Assembly: GCA_024036415.1 (NCBI GenBank)
Contig: JAMWET010005002.1
Location: forward strand, 896,302-960,301
DNA length: 64,000 bases
From: Prochilodus magdalenae
Taxonomy: Eukaryota; Chordata; Actinopteri; Characiformes; Prochilodontidae
Direction of reading: 5' to 3'
Positions within the stretch are counted from its first letter, which is position 1; each line of letters opens with the position of its first letter. The notes beneath the pieces are model-generated. The model saw only the letters and a program-made list of their open reading frames with translations. It was not told the DNA's origin and did not search any database. The position numbers were made by a program, and so were the translations under genes. This document shows, piece after piece, positions 38,294 to 50,930 of this stretch.

Positions 38294-39588
38294 AAAAATA
38301 AAATAAAATAAAAAAAAATTAAAAAACTCAATGCTGTGTGTCTGAAAGGATATGTACATGTCAAAAAAACACTACTGAAAAAAGAAAATGCGAACTAGAT
38401 TAAAGAAGAGATGCACTAGAGCACAGAAAATGTGAGATTTGGGTGGGTAGGGTTTATGGACTGATGAGTTTTAATTTGTAATCGAGATAACTTGGATCAT
38501 GAGATGAAGAAAATTTAATTTCTAACACTGACCTGAAAAGGTGTCTACAATACACACAGGACTAATCCCAGATTTCTTTACATTTTCTTATAGATTTCTA
38601 ATAAAGTAAGTATGTAGAAGCTGTAATACAGGCAAAGGATTAAACTAAATGTGTAATTGCCTGTTAAATATATGTTTCCTGTTTTTCTTTTTTTTTTTTA
38701 GGCCAGGGTTCCCAAATCCTGGACATGGTAATCTACCGTTCTACATAGTTCAGCTCCAACTCTAAACTTACATACCTGATTCAAGTAATGAAGGCTTTCA
38801 GGAGCAAGTGAATACTAGAGCTAGATGTGTTGAATTGGGAATGACCTGGATGTTTTAGATACTAAAAAAAGATGAAATACTGTCAGTTTAAAGAAAGGAA
38901 ACATGTAAATTTAGCAAAAAAGGCACTTTATTGATCCAGACATTCCAAGTTAACCTGTTTTTCTCTCATTTTCCTGATATGTGGAAAAACTCTTCTACAA
39001 ATACAAGCATCCTCGATTCACCTATGCCATAGTTCAAAAGAGTGTTGCTCTAGTGCTCCATTCATAGTGAGTATTTGCGTAATGAGATAGAGGCTTCAGG
39101 CTCTTATCTGATTATAGCTGGGCTGAGGGAGCAGTCATATGATGGAGATGCACCATTGCTATACTAGACACAAAAAAAGGAGTTGTGTGCAAACAGAGGG
39201 ATCTTGATCTAAAAACTTAAAGCCTGTCTTGAAATGACATTATGCAATAACATAGGCAGATCAGGACACTTTCCCCACATTTATCCTCAAATGCAATGGA
39301 TAGCTTAGACATGCCCAAAATAACCTTCTTTTCCATTGAACCAAGGACAAATGTAATTGAAGCTTAGCTTACCCATTAGCATCATGTAAACTATATGGAC
39401 AAGCACACGCTTATATAAAGACGACCTCTACATTTTCTGTGAAAACCAGGCCACTTACCCAAGACTGACCCAATTAAACCTACAAAAGCAGTACCAGAAT
39501 TAGACAGAGTGGGCCTCTGTGAGTGGTACTGCATTTAGAACCAAGAAGGATGGGTAAGAGACTTCTGCCATATACAGTATATATATAT

Positions 39589-39593
<5 letters not shown>

Positions 39594-39649
<56 letters not shown>
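39594..39649. repeat. (CA)n microsatellite, about 28 units
   Basis: Uninterrupted CA, flanked by 'atatatatacatata' on the left and 'atacatatatgt' on the right. The three overlapping frames with CVCVCV or THTHTH runs are artefacts of it. Confidence 0.97.
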
Positions 39650-39653
<4 letters not shown>

Positions 39654-40974
39654 TATATGTAAAATAAACATTCACCATGAACCGCACAAGATAAACAGAG
39701 ACAACCAGCCTGTTCTCTCCACTGTTTTATAACCATAACTTGATGTAAGCATTAAGTACTATCATCCTAAGATGGCTCGGTAAGATGACACATATTTAAT
39801 TTAAAGACACACCAAAAATCTTGGATTGGCCAAAGCCTTCTGGGAAAATCTGAAACATTCTGAAATAACAACATAAGTTCAGCCATCGACCTCTACACAG
39901 AGTGCAGATTTCATTGTGGGCAATGTTGTAAAACCATCATACACTGTGGACCTCAAGGGAAGCACAAATTGCAGCTTCCAAAGACTGTGGCTGTGCTATA
40001 TTGGGACACTGGTCGCTATGGCATCCTGTGGCATCACCATTCGGAGCATTTGTTTAACAGATGGCTGAAAAAAAATGAAGGAGAAAATCTCTAAACCTCC
40101 AGCTGCTGCACCCTAAGGTGTAGAGCCATTCTTTTTCCTAAAGGGAACCCTGAGTGTTACGTCTCGTATGCCTTAAAATAGTGTACATGTCCAATACAAT
40201 TCAAACATGGCAGATATGGACAATGAAAAAGGTTTTTCTCTTAAGGGATGGCACATTCTAGATAAAGATAGAAAGAGCTAAATGAGACGTTTAGCACACT
40301 GTTTCATGCCTGGCCCACACTTACAGAATCCTAGCCAATGTTGAAAACGTGACCCTACACACAATTTCATTTTTACATTTGTCCTTGTTTGTTGTTGGTC
40401 TTTAAAGTTTCCACACCACACAATCTGCCCTGAATGAAACACTACATTTCATATATGCATGCTTGACCATGAAATCTTGCGGGAGTTTCTCATGTCTGCT
40501 ACATCAGTAGAGAAAGTGGGAGTTTCTCGCATTTCTCGCAGATGTAAATACACACTGTGGATGACAGCAAAGCTATTGCTAAGCTAGTGGCGAGGGCTTT
40601 CTGCTCAGAACAAGCCAAGAAAAAGAAAAGGATGTGGGTGAAGCTCACAGCGTATATCATGAAGACACTTATGTTGCTGCCACCACTCCACAAGTTTTTC
40701 TTCTTTCTCATTTGTCAACCTTGCTTGCAATTAAGCCTCTATGCTTGTAAGTTCTTCCATATATTAAGGGTTTTGTGTTCTTAGTTATTATGAAGTATTA
40801 AGCATAAAGTTAAAAGTGAAATCTGATCATGGCAACATTTTTACAGCAGTCCATTTTAAGACATACCTTAAATACCTTAATCTGAAACACAGGGTTGGTC
40901 AAAGTAATAGCATGTGAGTAGAAGTAGACTTCTTTTTATAAAAGAACATAATGATAATGAAAAACGTTGTGGTT

Positions 40975-41100
40975 GTAGTAGGGATGCGATTTACCAAAGG
41001 CATCATGATACAATATCAGAATACTTAAGACACAATACAATATTACTGTAATTGATATACAGTGAATTTCTATTTTATTACATTTTTCAACTGCAAAATC
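40975..41100 (+). repeat. Possible 'agggatgcgat...atcatgatac' repeat remnant
   Basis: 'gtagggatgcgatttaccaa', followed by 'catcatgatacaatatc' and 'acacaatacaatattactgt', has the texture of small fish hAT-like elements. Related strings ('catcacgatacttgaagtc') occur near 2868-2887. No terminal inverted repeat pair was found. Confidence 0.3.
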
Positions 41101-44004
41101 AGTTCCTAAAAGAAAACCTTATCAGTGTCTGTTTTATCTAATGAGATTTAGTTCATAAAGTCTCACTTCAGTCATTCTTACTACAGCAACTGGAATGTAA
41201 AAGCCAACAGACTGCCCATCATTAAATATTTAAATGCAGTATATTGCCATATTTAAGTTTGCCACAAAACTGTAGAAAATCTAATAAAGACCAAACTACA
41301 TTGTCTGATGCCGTACCATCTGTAACCATTTAGCTGAGCCCTATTGTACAACAGTTGAGACATGACAGTGTTTTTCCTGACCCATGAAGCCTGATGCTGT
41401 TTCCCAAGGCTGGCTTAGCACAGTGAGATTTTCTTGCAGCTTTGGTTGCCTAAAGTCAACATGAAACTGTATTGCGCTTGAGTTGCAAAATGCAAAGTTT
41501 GCCGCAACTCAACTGAACTGTGCATGTTCAACCAGCTTGGCTCAACAACCACATTGACAGGCCTCCTGTCAGTTCAGATCCAAGGGATAATATTGATGCC
41601 CATGCACTTCAGTAACCCTTGGGCACACAACACCTTATCCCTGGTTGTTCCTTGTGTTCCTTCTTTGACCACTGTCGCCAGGTACTCCACTGTTGACCAG
41701 GAGCACCCCACGATCCTGGTTTCAGAAATGCTGCCAGTTGTCTGGCCATAATGATTCAGCCCTAGTCAAACAGTTCTACACATCCTGTTACTTCTAACAA
41801 ATTCATTACAAGAACTAAATGTTTGCCTACTGCCTAAAATATCCCAGATCTTGACATATTGCAATGTCATAATACGGTTATAATATTTTGGCTGCTAGGT
41901 GTACAGGGGCAGATGAACAAACCAAAAGTCATCAGCATGTCCTTATCTGTGTCAGTGGAACGGCAGCAGGGAAAGGGTCACTACTCACACTGCTTCCAAC
42001 TTTTTATCACTATACACACACAATTATTAAAGTAGTTTGGCAAAATCTGAAGCGCAGTATCTGAATTTGCATGGGTTTACATAAAAGACATACATACACA
42101 GACAATGACATATAAAGGCAAATCTTTTCCTTCTCTAATCCTTACTTCTGCACGGTCTGTTCATGCAGAGCAAGATAATCTCACAGTTAAAGCTGCCTAG
42201 TACTTCAAAACTGTTTTAGCCAAGTGGTTTTGGTTGCAAAAACATATCACAATGCTTGAAGATAAATTTGCAAACAAACTGTAACAGACAAAATCCAGCT
42301 GACATTCAGTCAGATACTATGCATTGTACTGGTTGTTTAAAGGCTTTCTATAACCTGGACCATTACATGGAGTAATAAGTTTAGTGTTTTAGAAGTGCTG
42401 ACAATAAAAACAATACTCAAAAATGCACACTGTGGCCCAGTTTCTCTCAACAATGACAGTACATTGTCCATATAGCCAATTTAAAATTAGGCTCAAATGT
42501 GAATATAGGTTGGCCTAAGTACTTGCCACAATTACAAATGAAACATCCTACCCTAACCGTAACAGAGATAGAGCAGCTCTGTCCTTCATGCCCTTTCGTT
42601 CAAAACAGGCCAAGTGCAAGAACAAGTGCTCTCTGACTCCTAATAGGGTAAGGATGAGGCAATGCTTAATAACTAGCTGTCAACTTCCTGTTAGTGTTTT
42701 TAAGGAAGAGAGGGAGGAAGCCAGTCATGACTAAAACAGCTCTCAGTTTCTAAGTCTACTCAGCACAGCACAGAAAAAAGTAAGCATGCTGGCGAGGGCT
42801 GAGAAGTTGCTAGGTTTGAATATCGTTTATGATATCCTCTCTAGGTCTGGGTCCAATTTTCAAAGCAAACAAATATATATACACATGGTTATAATAGCTT
42901 TAAAAGTGCAGTTCATGGATGTAGTACAATAAAAGACGTATGACTGTCATAAATTGTTCCTGCCTGGACCATTATTTGCTAAAGGGAACTGCAAGCACTG
43001 CTCAGAAGATAACCGAAGGATGTGAAAGTAAAGACAAGGAACTTGAGGTATGCTGTTACAAACAACTAGAACTCAGACTAGGCTCAGACACATTCACAGA
43101 GACAACTATACAGAAGTCGTCTGCTTATATCTGATACATACAAAGCAGGTCCTTGCTCAACTAATGAGAGAAAAAAACACACTTACTGGAAATGTCTCCT
43201 CTCTGTGAAACAACTTTAACCTGACATGCTAGGTTTAAAACCGGCACTTTCAGAACACAGTCCTCAAAGAAGCCACAAAGGAGCCTACTGCTGTGTGCTA
43301 TGCCTACCCCCTCACCATGAACAAGACACGGAAGCAAGACGTCTGTTGGCAGAGCAGCTTCTGAGAAAGGAAAAACTTCAGGGTTTAGTCAAAAGAGAAG
43401 TTCCTCTATAAAATCATACTACAGTCCCAGAGTATATCTTCAGCAGTTAACACAGACAAAGCATGGCTCATTCAGCAGCTCTAATTTTAGACCATAAAAA
43501 GAGCAGAGTAGCATTCATACATAGTACATATTGAGAATAAGAACATTGCGCAGGAAACACACAATTCGCCACTTACTTTCCAGACCCCATGCCTCCTCCC
43601 ACAATCCTTCATGCTGCACTTTTACTACACTATAACTACACACTTTAACTATACATTATAATACAATTATAGTGTATAGTACAAAAAGAGGCAATACAAG
43701 TCTACATGTTTGAAACACAGCACAAACTACAAATGAGATCTCAACTTTTATTAACTGGAGTTACTAGTTTGCATTAACTGGAGAACATTAGCAAGGCATT
43801 TAGCTCTTCACCCAATCAACCATCACTATAACAACAACAACAGCAACAAAAGCTAAATGTTAAACAGTGTTAGCTATGACAGTGTAGTGGTGCTGGGTAT
43901 TATGCTAATAGCTAGTAGGTTAACAGCTTTGCACATTTTTTCACATGCTCAGACTGGAGCCTAAATATAATGTGAGGAGATGTTAATCTGCTAGATTAAC
44001 ATTT

Positions 44005-44195
44005 GACATTTTAGCTGACACTCTTATCCAGAGCAACTTACAGTTAGGCCAATGTAGTGTTGAGAGTTTTGCTCAAGTACTCTTATAAGGCACAGCATAG
44101 TCACCCAGAATGGGAATCAAACCCTTGTCTCCCACATGGGGCAGTGGCTTCCTGGTGGGTAGTGGTGTTACCCGCTGCACCACCCCAACACTTAA
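44005..44195 (+). repeat. Dispersed fish repeat with 'gctgacactcttatccagagcaactta'-type core
   Basis: The core at about 44013-44040 is the familiar 'tttagctgac-ctcttatccagagc' phrase. It is followed by 'ttgctcaag' and then a 'gggaatcaaaccc...ctgcaccacc' end, all standard parts of an abundant teleost interspersed repeat of SINE/LINE type. The frame at 44057-44278 runs through it and is not a gene. Confidence 0.6.
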
Positions 44196-44424
44196 CGATT
44201 TTACCATCTATTGCAGCTAACTGCACTGTCCTACACATTTGTCACATAAACAAGGTTTCTGATGTATCATCCATCTAGTATCTACAGTAAAATAAATAAA
44301 GTACGTGTTCTTTTTGGCAGAACTATTGGTATTTTGTTTTAGTTTATTTCAACTACAATGCCAACAGCTTTCTGTGTTTGTAACTATACATAACTTATAA
44401 TAATAAAATAATTCATAATAATAA

Positions 44425-44520
44425 TTTAATCCCTTATTGATCCCACAGTGGGGAAATTTACAAGTTTTCTGCATTTAACCCATCCGTAAAGTGAAACACC
44501 CACATACACACTCACTAATG

Positions 44521-44562
<42 letters not shown>

Positions 44563-44700
44563 GGTGAGCAGCCCTATCCATGGCGCCTGGGGAGCAGTTG
44601 GGGGTTAGGTGCCTTGCTCAAGGTATTGCTCAGGGAATCGAATCGGCAACTCTCCGGTCACAAGGCTGGTTCCCTAACATTCAGCCTACGACAGCCCCAT
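44425..44700 (+). repeat. Dispersed fish repeat with internal (CA)n
   Basis: It contains 'ttattgatcccacagtgggg', 'gcatttaacccatcc', a (CA) run at 44522-44558, then 'ggcgcctggggagcagttgg' and 'ggttaggtgccttgctcaag', and ends 'cacaaggctggttccctaac'. This is a recognisable abundant teleost repeat; I do not know its formal class. The (CA) tract is part of the repeat rather than an independent insertion. The 44491-44751 open frame is incidental. Confidence 0.6.
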
Positions 44701-47700
44701 AAACAGGTCAAGCAAAATCTGGGATTTCATGATGCATTGTTTCTTGTTTGATGTCAGAGATTTCTAATTTCCAACAGATATTCAATCGTTTTCACTTTAT
44801 GGTCTTTGTAGACTTGACTTGCCTTTTTCTAAACTCGCAGCTTCTCTTTTGAGCTACCAATGGATCATTTGCAACTGTGGTTTATGCTTGGACCCCACAA
44901 AACCACCATTATATCCTAGCAAACATTTCAGTCAGCCTCCTTTACTTAACATCACTGATTTGTGTGAACTCACTGGCGTTTAACTTCACATTAGTGATCA
45001 GTGAGAACCAGATGTTTTTGGGAACGGACAGTTAAGTATTTCATGTAATTCGTTGTCTCCTGCCTTGAATTCGCCAGATAAAGCTGGTCTTTGTGTATAT
45101 AGGAAAGTATATGAAAAAGTGCAGAGGGCACTTGGCCCATGTTCTTGTGTTTACTGCCATGCTGTAGTCAATGGAAGGTCAGCAGAAAACGAGAATACAG
45201 ACATTTAAAAAGGGATTTAAAACTGCAGTTTTTGGTTTCACACTTAAAAGCAGCTTGTGGTCAAAAACAAAGTGGGAAGTTGGGCTGACCACGCCCCAAC
45301 GCCTGTTGTTCCAGCCCTTACTAATGAGTATGAGATTTAAAGCAAGCTTTATGGGCCACATCCTGTTTAATGCTCTGCACACAACAGATTTCAAACGTGA
45401 TACAGTACACGTCTTCTTAGTCTGCAGACTAAGTAATATTACCTGCTGTTAGACAGACAGATAGTCCAGCCCTATACATTTAAGTCTTATAGGTTAAAAA
45501 ACTGCTAAAGTTTTAGCTTACAGACCATCAAGATAAACATGAAAGTGTAACACCCATGGTAAATACCCCAGACAAACCCACCACTCTGGTGGTAGTAGCT
45601 TACAGCAGCTGGTGTTGGTAAATAATACTGTTATAGCTTAATAGTATTTTTTTCTATTTTTCAATGTGCAATAGTGTTAGCTTGTTTGTTGTACAAATGA
45701 TACATTATTTATACTATGACTGCTAAACCCACTTGATCGGGATGATCTTGAGAAAAGTATACACAGAACAAAAAGCATCAGGACATACCACAGGGTAAAA
45801 AAAGGGTTTCGAGATAGAAACAGTTTATAGAGACTTTGAGTGACCGTCTGTAAACTGCAATAAGTGTGTCCTAAATATAAAGTGGATCACGTTGGTTGTT
45901 TATCCTATGCAATGACAACCCACAGTCATGTTGAAAGCATTGGATGGGAAAAGAGACTGTACAGTCACACTCTGAAGCAATAGAACAGAGTGCAACAGTT
46001 TAAATAATGCAGAGCCTAAAGGCACTGAATTGAGCCCTTCTGATACAGCCACCTGTTGTGTGATGGAAACATGAGAGAGCAGACTGATGGGAGTAGAGAC
46101 TAGGGAGTATTTTAGCACTGAGGAAGTTAAATCATTTAGTTACTGGGTTTTCCCTATATCTTCTTTAAACTGGATTATTATAGGTCCTCTGCATTTCATT
46201 TCATGGGTCATTTCATGACAGTTAAGATCTAGTGTTTCAACCCAAAGAGAGTACACGGGTCCACTAAGAAATATCATGAGATACTGGCTGGTCAGGAACA
46301 TTAGTGGATATCAAGACCCCACAGTTTTATCAGTATCAGTAAGAATCTAATTAGCAAAGCACTAATATTTGGCTTTTGTTATACTGTAACAGATGCCTCT
46401 GACAGTAAACCATTCACCCTATAGAGACTGTTAAACAGGAACTCTAGTAATTTCTCATGATGTTTAGACAATTTAGTCACTGAGATCCAAACAAAGTCAT
46501 TCCACTTGGTTATCTGAATGGTTGGGTACTCTTTTACCCTGTAACGCCCTATGTGAACTTTAAAAATAGACTTCAGCTTATTATTACCACAACCGAGAAG
46601 AATTTTAAATCAATATTTCTTCTAAGAATAAAGAACTTCACATGAAAACATTAATTCTTTACTATTTAGTAATGCAAGAACTTTAAAACATCAACAGAAT
46701 CCCTCTTTTAAAGTGTGACAGTCATCGCCTCTTCTATAGCAATATAAAACTTATGATGCAAAACAAAATTAAAATAGCAAAAAACATGTGAACTGCATAC
46801 AAATCTAACTTTCATTATGAGAACAACATAACACAACCCCAGGCTATGGTGTTTTATTTAAGACCCTGCAAATTTATTTAAGAAATGCAACCACTGATCA
46901 AGTAATTAAATGTTACTTATAACACTTTACATTAAACAGAATACTCTCATTAGTGGCCCAAATATCAGGCTCCTTAAAATCTGCATTAAATGGTTGTGCC
47001 AGTGGCTTAACTGGGTCATGTGAAAACACTAGAAAGGCAGGAAATGGGACCAGGCTGTGGGACTATAGCCTTGTTTTTCTTAAAGTCATAATTCAAACAG
47101 CATTGTCAAAAAAAAATATGACTGCCCACTGATAATATCATACTGCCTTTAATGTGTTCCACTGACTGGAACATCAAAGCCGAGGCACAAATGATAGGGC
47201 TACTACGATTCCAGAGTGGGAGAATAGAGAATCACGCTCTATTCTCTGCAGCACATGACTCACTATTTTCAAAGGCTATTTGAATTCCATCAGCCTACAA
47301 ACAATGGAATGCTATTGTGATCCATTCCATGAAAGAGAATACACAGTGAAAGATGAATGCATCAAGACCAGAGTGAGTGATCCTGGATGCTGTCCGACTT
47401 TACCCAATGGTCTTTGGCCACAGAGTACATTCCTTCTCGACACATACTTGAACAAAACAGACATGCCAAACTAGCCAGCTGCCAATTGATCCTGATTTTC
47501 CAACCATTTTCCACCTATGGCTTCTGTCCCAAGAATGGCTGGATCTCACATGACAGATGAACAATAGGTTCGCTTTGAATTCCACATTCACGCGGCCAAC
47601 GCTCTGAAAGACAAACACGTTAGGTCCTCGCTAGCCAGGCTGAGAGTTGTCTCTCTTTTCCAATGCACCAGCTGTGGCTTTGAGCCCAGAGTGGGCGGAT

Positions 47701-48334
47701 GGCTCACACTCAGGAAAAAAGTCATCTGGACTGTGGAGGAAGGTCCTGAAACTGAAGCACACTACTTACACATTCAACCACATTAAACTTTAAATCTACA
47801 TCCCATAACTAGCCCCTCCATAAGGCAACTTGGTTACCCCTTGTCTAAGCTCTATTCCACCTTATGGTGTAGCGGTTATTTGACATTACCACAAAACCAC
47901 CAAGCCAGTGAAGGTTTGATGCCAAAACAGAGCCTCTTAAAATTCACAGTACAGTAAAAAGTTCTTTGCTGTCACTTCTGAACAGCAAAAAAAAGTGTTG
48001 TAGAATGTGGTCTAACATTAAATAAACATTGAAAATTCAATTTAAAACTCTATAGTTGCGTGAAGCTATAAAAAACAATGCCTGGTAATTAAAGGCAAAA
48101 TCTCTTACAAAGCCTTTCATCCTCATGTTTGAGTAGAATACAAGAGGGTGTGCCTGGATGACAGGGGTATTCTTAAAAATAACTAATACTCCCAGCATGT
48201 ATTTAGGTACAAATTAGAAGTGATGTCCTTTAGGAGCCATACTATTAGTGCAAGCGCCATTGCAGGACAGCTGCACAAAGCAGGACCCGTACAAACTACA
48301 CGCAGACTGTTACAATGACTGCTCTTTACATCAT

Positions 48335-48806
48335 GTCAATATCATCAAAGACTGCAATGGTGTCGTGCCAGACTGTCATGGAGTAATTCAGAATGGCAGT
48401 GGGTCAGGGATGTGTCCCACGCTTTTCGCTTGGTGGAGACAACCAGCGAATCCGTGTGTGGAGGCACGTGGTCGGTGCCAAGATGAATGGTTTGTTGTCA
48501 CACATCACACATCCAGAAGGCCTGGAGGCCAATCTGTGTGAGAATATTCAAGTTGCATGCGATGGATTATCACAGGACACCATTAGGTACCTCTACAGAT
48601 CCACGGCGAGACATATGAATGTTGCATTAACAAACACAGTGGCCCAAAGCCATACTGAGAGACACTACTTATGTATTTCTAGCTTAATAAATATTGATTT
48701 ATATTGATGAAAAATTTATCATCATTTATTGTTCCTGGTAACCTTCCTAAGAAGGGAAGGAAGATAAAGGAATTCCACATTTCCTTCTGGGTGCAGCTAT
48801 TCTTTT
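48335..48806 (+). mobile_element. Internally deleted Tc1-like transposon, copy B (3' part with terminal repeat)
   Basis: It aligns at nucleotide level with copies A and C: 'gactgcaatggtg', 'agactgtcatggagt', 'ccgtgtgtggaggcac', 'gatggattatcacaggacac' and 'aataaatattg' occur in the same order. The right end, 'ccttctgggtgcagctattcttt', is the inverted complement of the C-copy and of the fragment at 145, so it marks the 3' terminal repeat. It has lost more of the middle than A and C, and carries frameshifts. The 5' terminal repeat is absent or unrecognisable. The ORFs in this region are broken transposase frames, not host genes. Confidence 0.75.
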
Positions 48807-50757
48807 AATGGAGTGTAATTTTAGCGTATTAACCATGTTGCCAAAAGTTTCTACCAGCTTTGAGACTCTTTGGAATTAAATTTTAAGCCTAATTTGTTTG
48901 TTACCAGGTTGTTTAGGTGGGTTGGATAATTATTGGCCACAATTTTCAAGTAATGCCATCAAGTAAGTCCATCATCTGGATTTGACCATTGTGGCACATT
49001 TACATTTCTGTTATTCAGCAAGTCCTTTAGCCGTGTGCTTGGCATCACTGTCCTGCTGAAAGGTAAATTACTTAGGATGGGAGGCCAGGATACCTGAAAG
49101 GAATCTCAAAATAACCTAAACACTGACTAAAACGCAGTGAATGACAAACAGAAGTGACAGCATTTCTTCCAGCCGAACCACAAACATACCCTACCAGTGA
49201 GCAGAACACTGGACAGCTTTATTATGTGGTTCTAGCGCTTGAATTGAACAAACATTGACAAGACATTCACACGTGGTGTGTAAACTCATATGCATTAGCG
49301 TGGATGTTCCTCCACGTCAGCATGGCTTCACCATCTGTGCTGCACCTGGGATTGCTCTGTGTGTGTGTGTGCGGGCTTGTCGATTTGCCGAAGCACAAAA
49401 TGCCAAGTCAGGAAGGCTGGAATCATGAAACTGAACAGGATGTCTTCTGACCCCACCCGCTCTCTCCCCCCTCAGGTGGCAACTCTCCCTTCTGATCTCT
49501 TTTGGAGACTGCAGTAGTAGTTGAATTTGATCATTACATACAGATCGTAGTTAAGTAATCCATTTTTTAATTAGCCAATTTTTATTTTTTCATGTTCAAT
49601 AGGCCTGTGAGGTGCTCGTCTTTGTAACTGTTAGTTAGTAGACTTTCCTACTACAAAACACAAGCGCCACAATGTGATTCACAAATGCACTATTATTAGT
49701 GTGGTTGCACTGCCAACTAGGCTAAGAGCCAAATCCAGAAACAATGACATCCCCATCTGCACTCCACACTGCACCAGTCAGTAATAGTGACCAAAATCAT
49801 TGATACTTAAATATGCTAAATTAACTCAAACATGCTAATGCACATCTCTGGTAGGCTTACATATTAATTTATGATAAAACTGTCCATCCACAATTTTCCT
49901 GAACCTTGACAGTTTTTGGGTTACACTTAAGTGTCAACATTTTGACTGACACATGCAAACCGGGGATGCATTCTGCTGAATAAAGTGAAAACATACTTGG
50001 TGACCGGTTTGCAACAACTTCTTAAAAAGCTGTGCTGACCATGTTTTGACAGTGGCTTCTCCACAGTCAGTAGAAAACATCAAACTGTGGACTGAGGTTA
50101 GTTATACAGGTATAAATAACTCTTTTGTCTTTTCCAGAAGTTCCAGATGTTGATGATAAAAAGCAGCACAACTATACAAGCACAGAGGGATACAGTTACC
50201 TGTACAGAAAGAAAAAACACAAAGGGTTTTGTAAGTCAATTACAACAACATCATCTATTTGAAAGCTAAGGTAGGTTCAATTCAGAGGCTCAGCAGGGTT
50301 GGGGACTTCCTGCAGCCACGCAACAGTTGTCTTGTGGAAGGTAAGGATAACCTCAGATACAAATCCTATTTTATGAGCAAAAGTGTACCCTTTTTGGAGT
50401 ATATTTCAGACCAGCTTACTTTCCCTCTTCTTTGGGATGGAACAGAACATACTGGGTGCAGAAACAATGTTTACAAATCTGCTGAGGCGCATACATTCCA
50501 CAAATCAACCAGTTTATTTTTTATTTATTTATTCATTTATTTTTCATGGGATCCATCAACAGTACTCATCACAAGCCTGAGCTCAAGTTTAAATCAAGTT
50601 GTCTATACTAGAGCCAATTTATTTTTCTTCACTAGAAGATCTCTAGTTAGCAATAGCTAACAAGAAACAAACATTTCACAAATGAAAACAGTAAGGCATC
50701 ATGGAGGCATCCCATTGGATTTTAAAGAATATAAAAAAGAACATGAAAAGCATGATA

Positions 50758-50930
50758 GATCAGGGCTGCACAACATATCATTTCAGCATCACCATTGTGA
50801 TATGCGCATGTGCAATACTCACAACGCAGGACAAGACACATTTAATTAAACATATCGTGCTACAACTGCTGCTTGATACAAAAGAAGAGCCTGCACAGTT
50901 CCGGGACTCTCTGTGCTGGCCTGCTCTTGC
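50758..50930 (+). repeat. 'agggctgcacaacatatcat' dispersed repeat
   Basis: 'agggctgcacaacatatcat', 'ttcagcatcaccattgtgat' and 'tgcgcatgtgcaatactcac', followed by 'gcaggacaagacacatttaa', are successive parts of an abundant fish repeat that I recognise by phrase, not by name. It is diverged but co-linear over about 110 bp. The overlapping 78-codon frame is not considered a gene. Confidence 0.45.

Noticed and set aside
39480..39736. Frames with CVCVCV or THTHTH runs
   Set aside because: They are translations of the (CA)n microsatellite.
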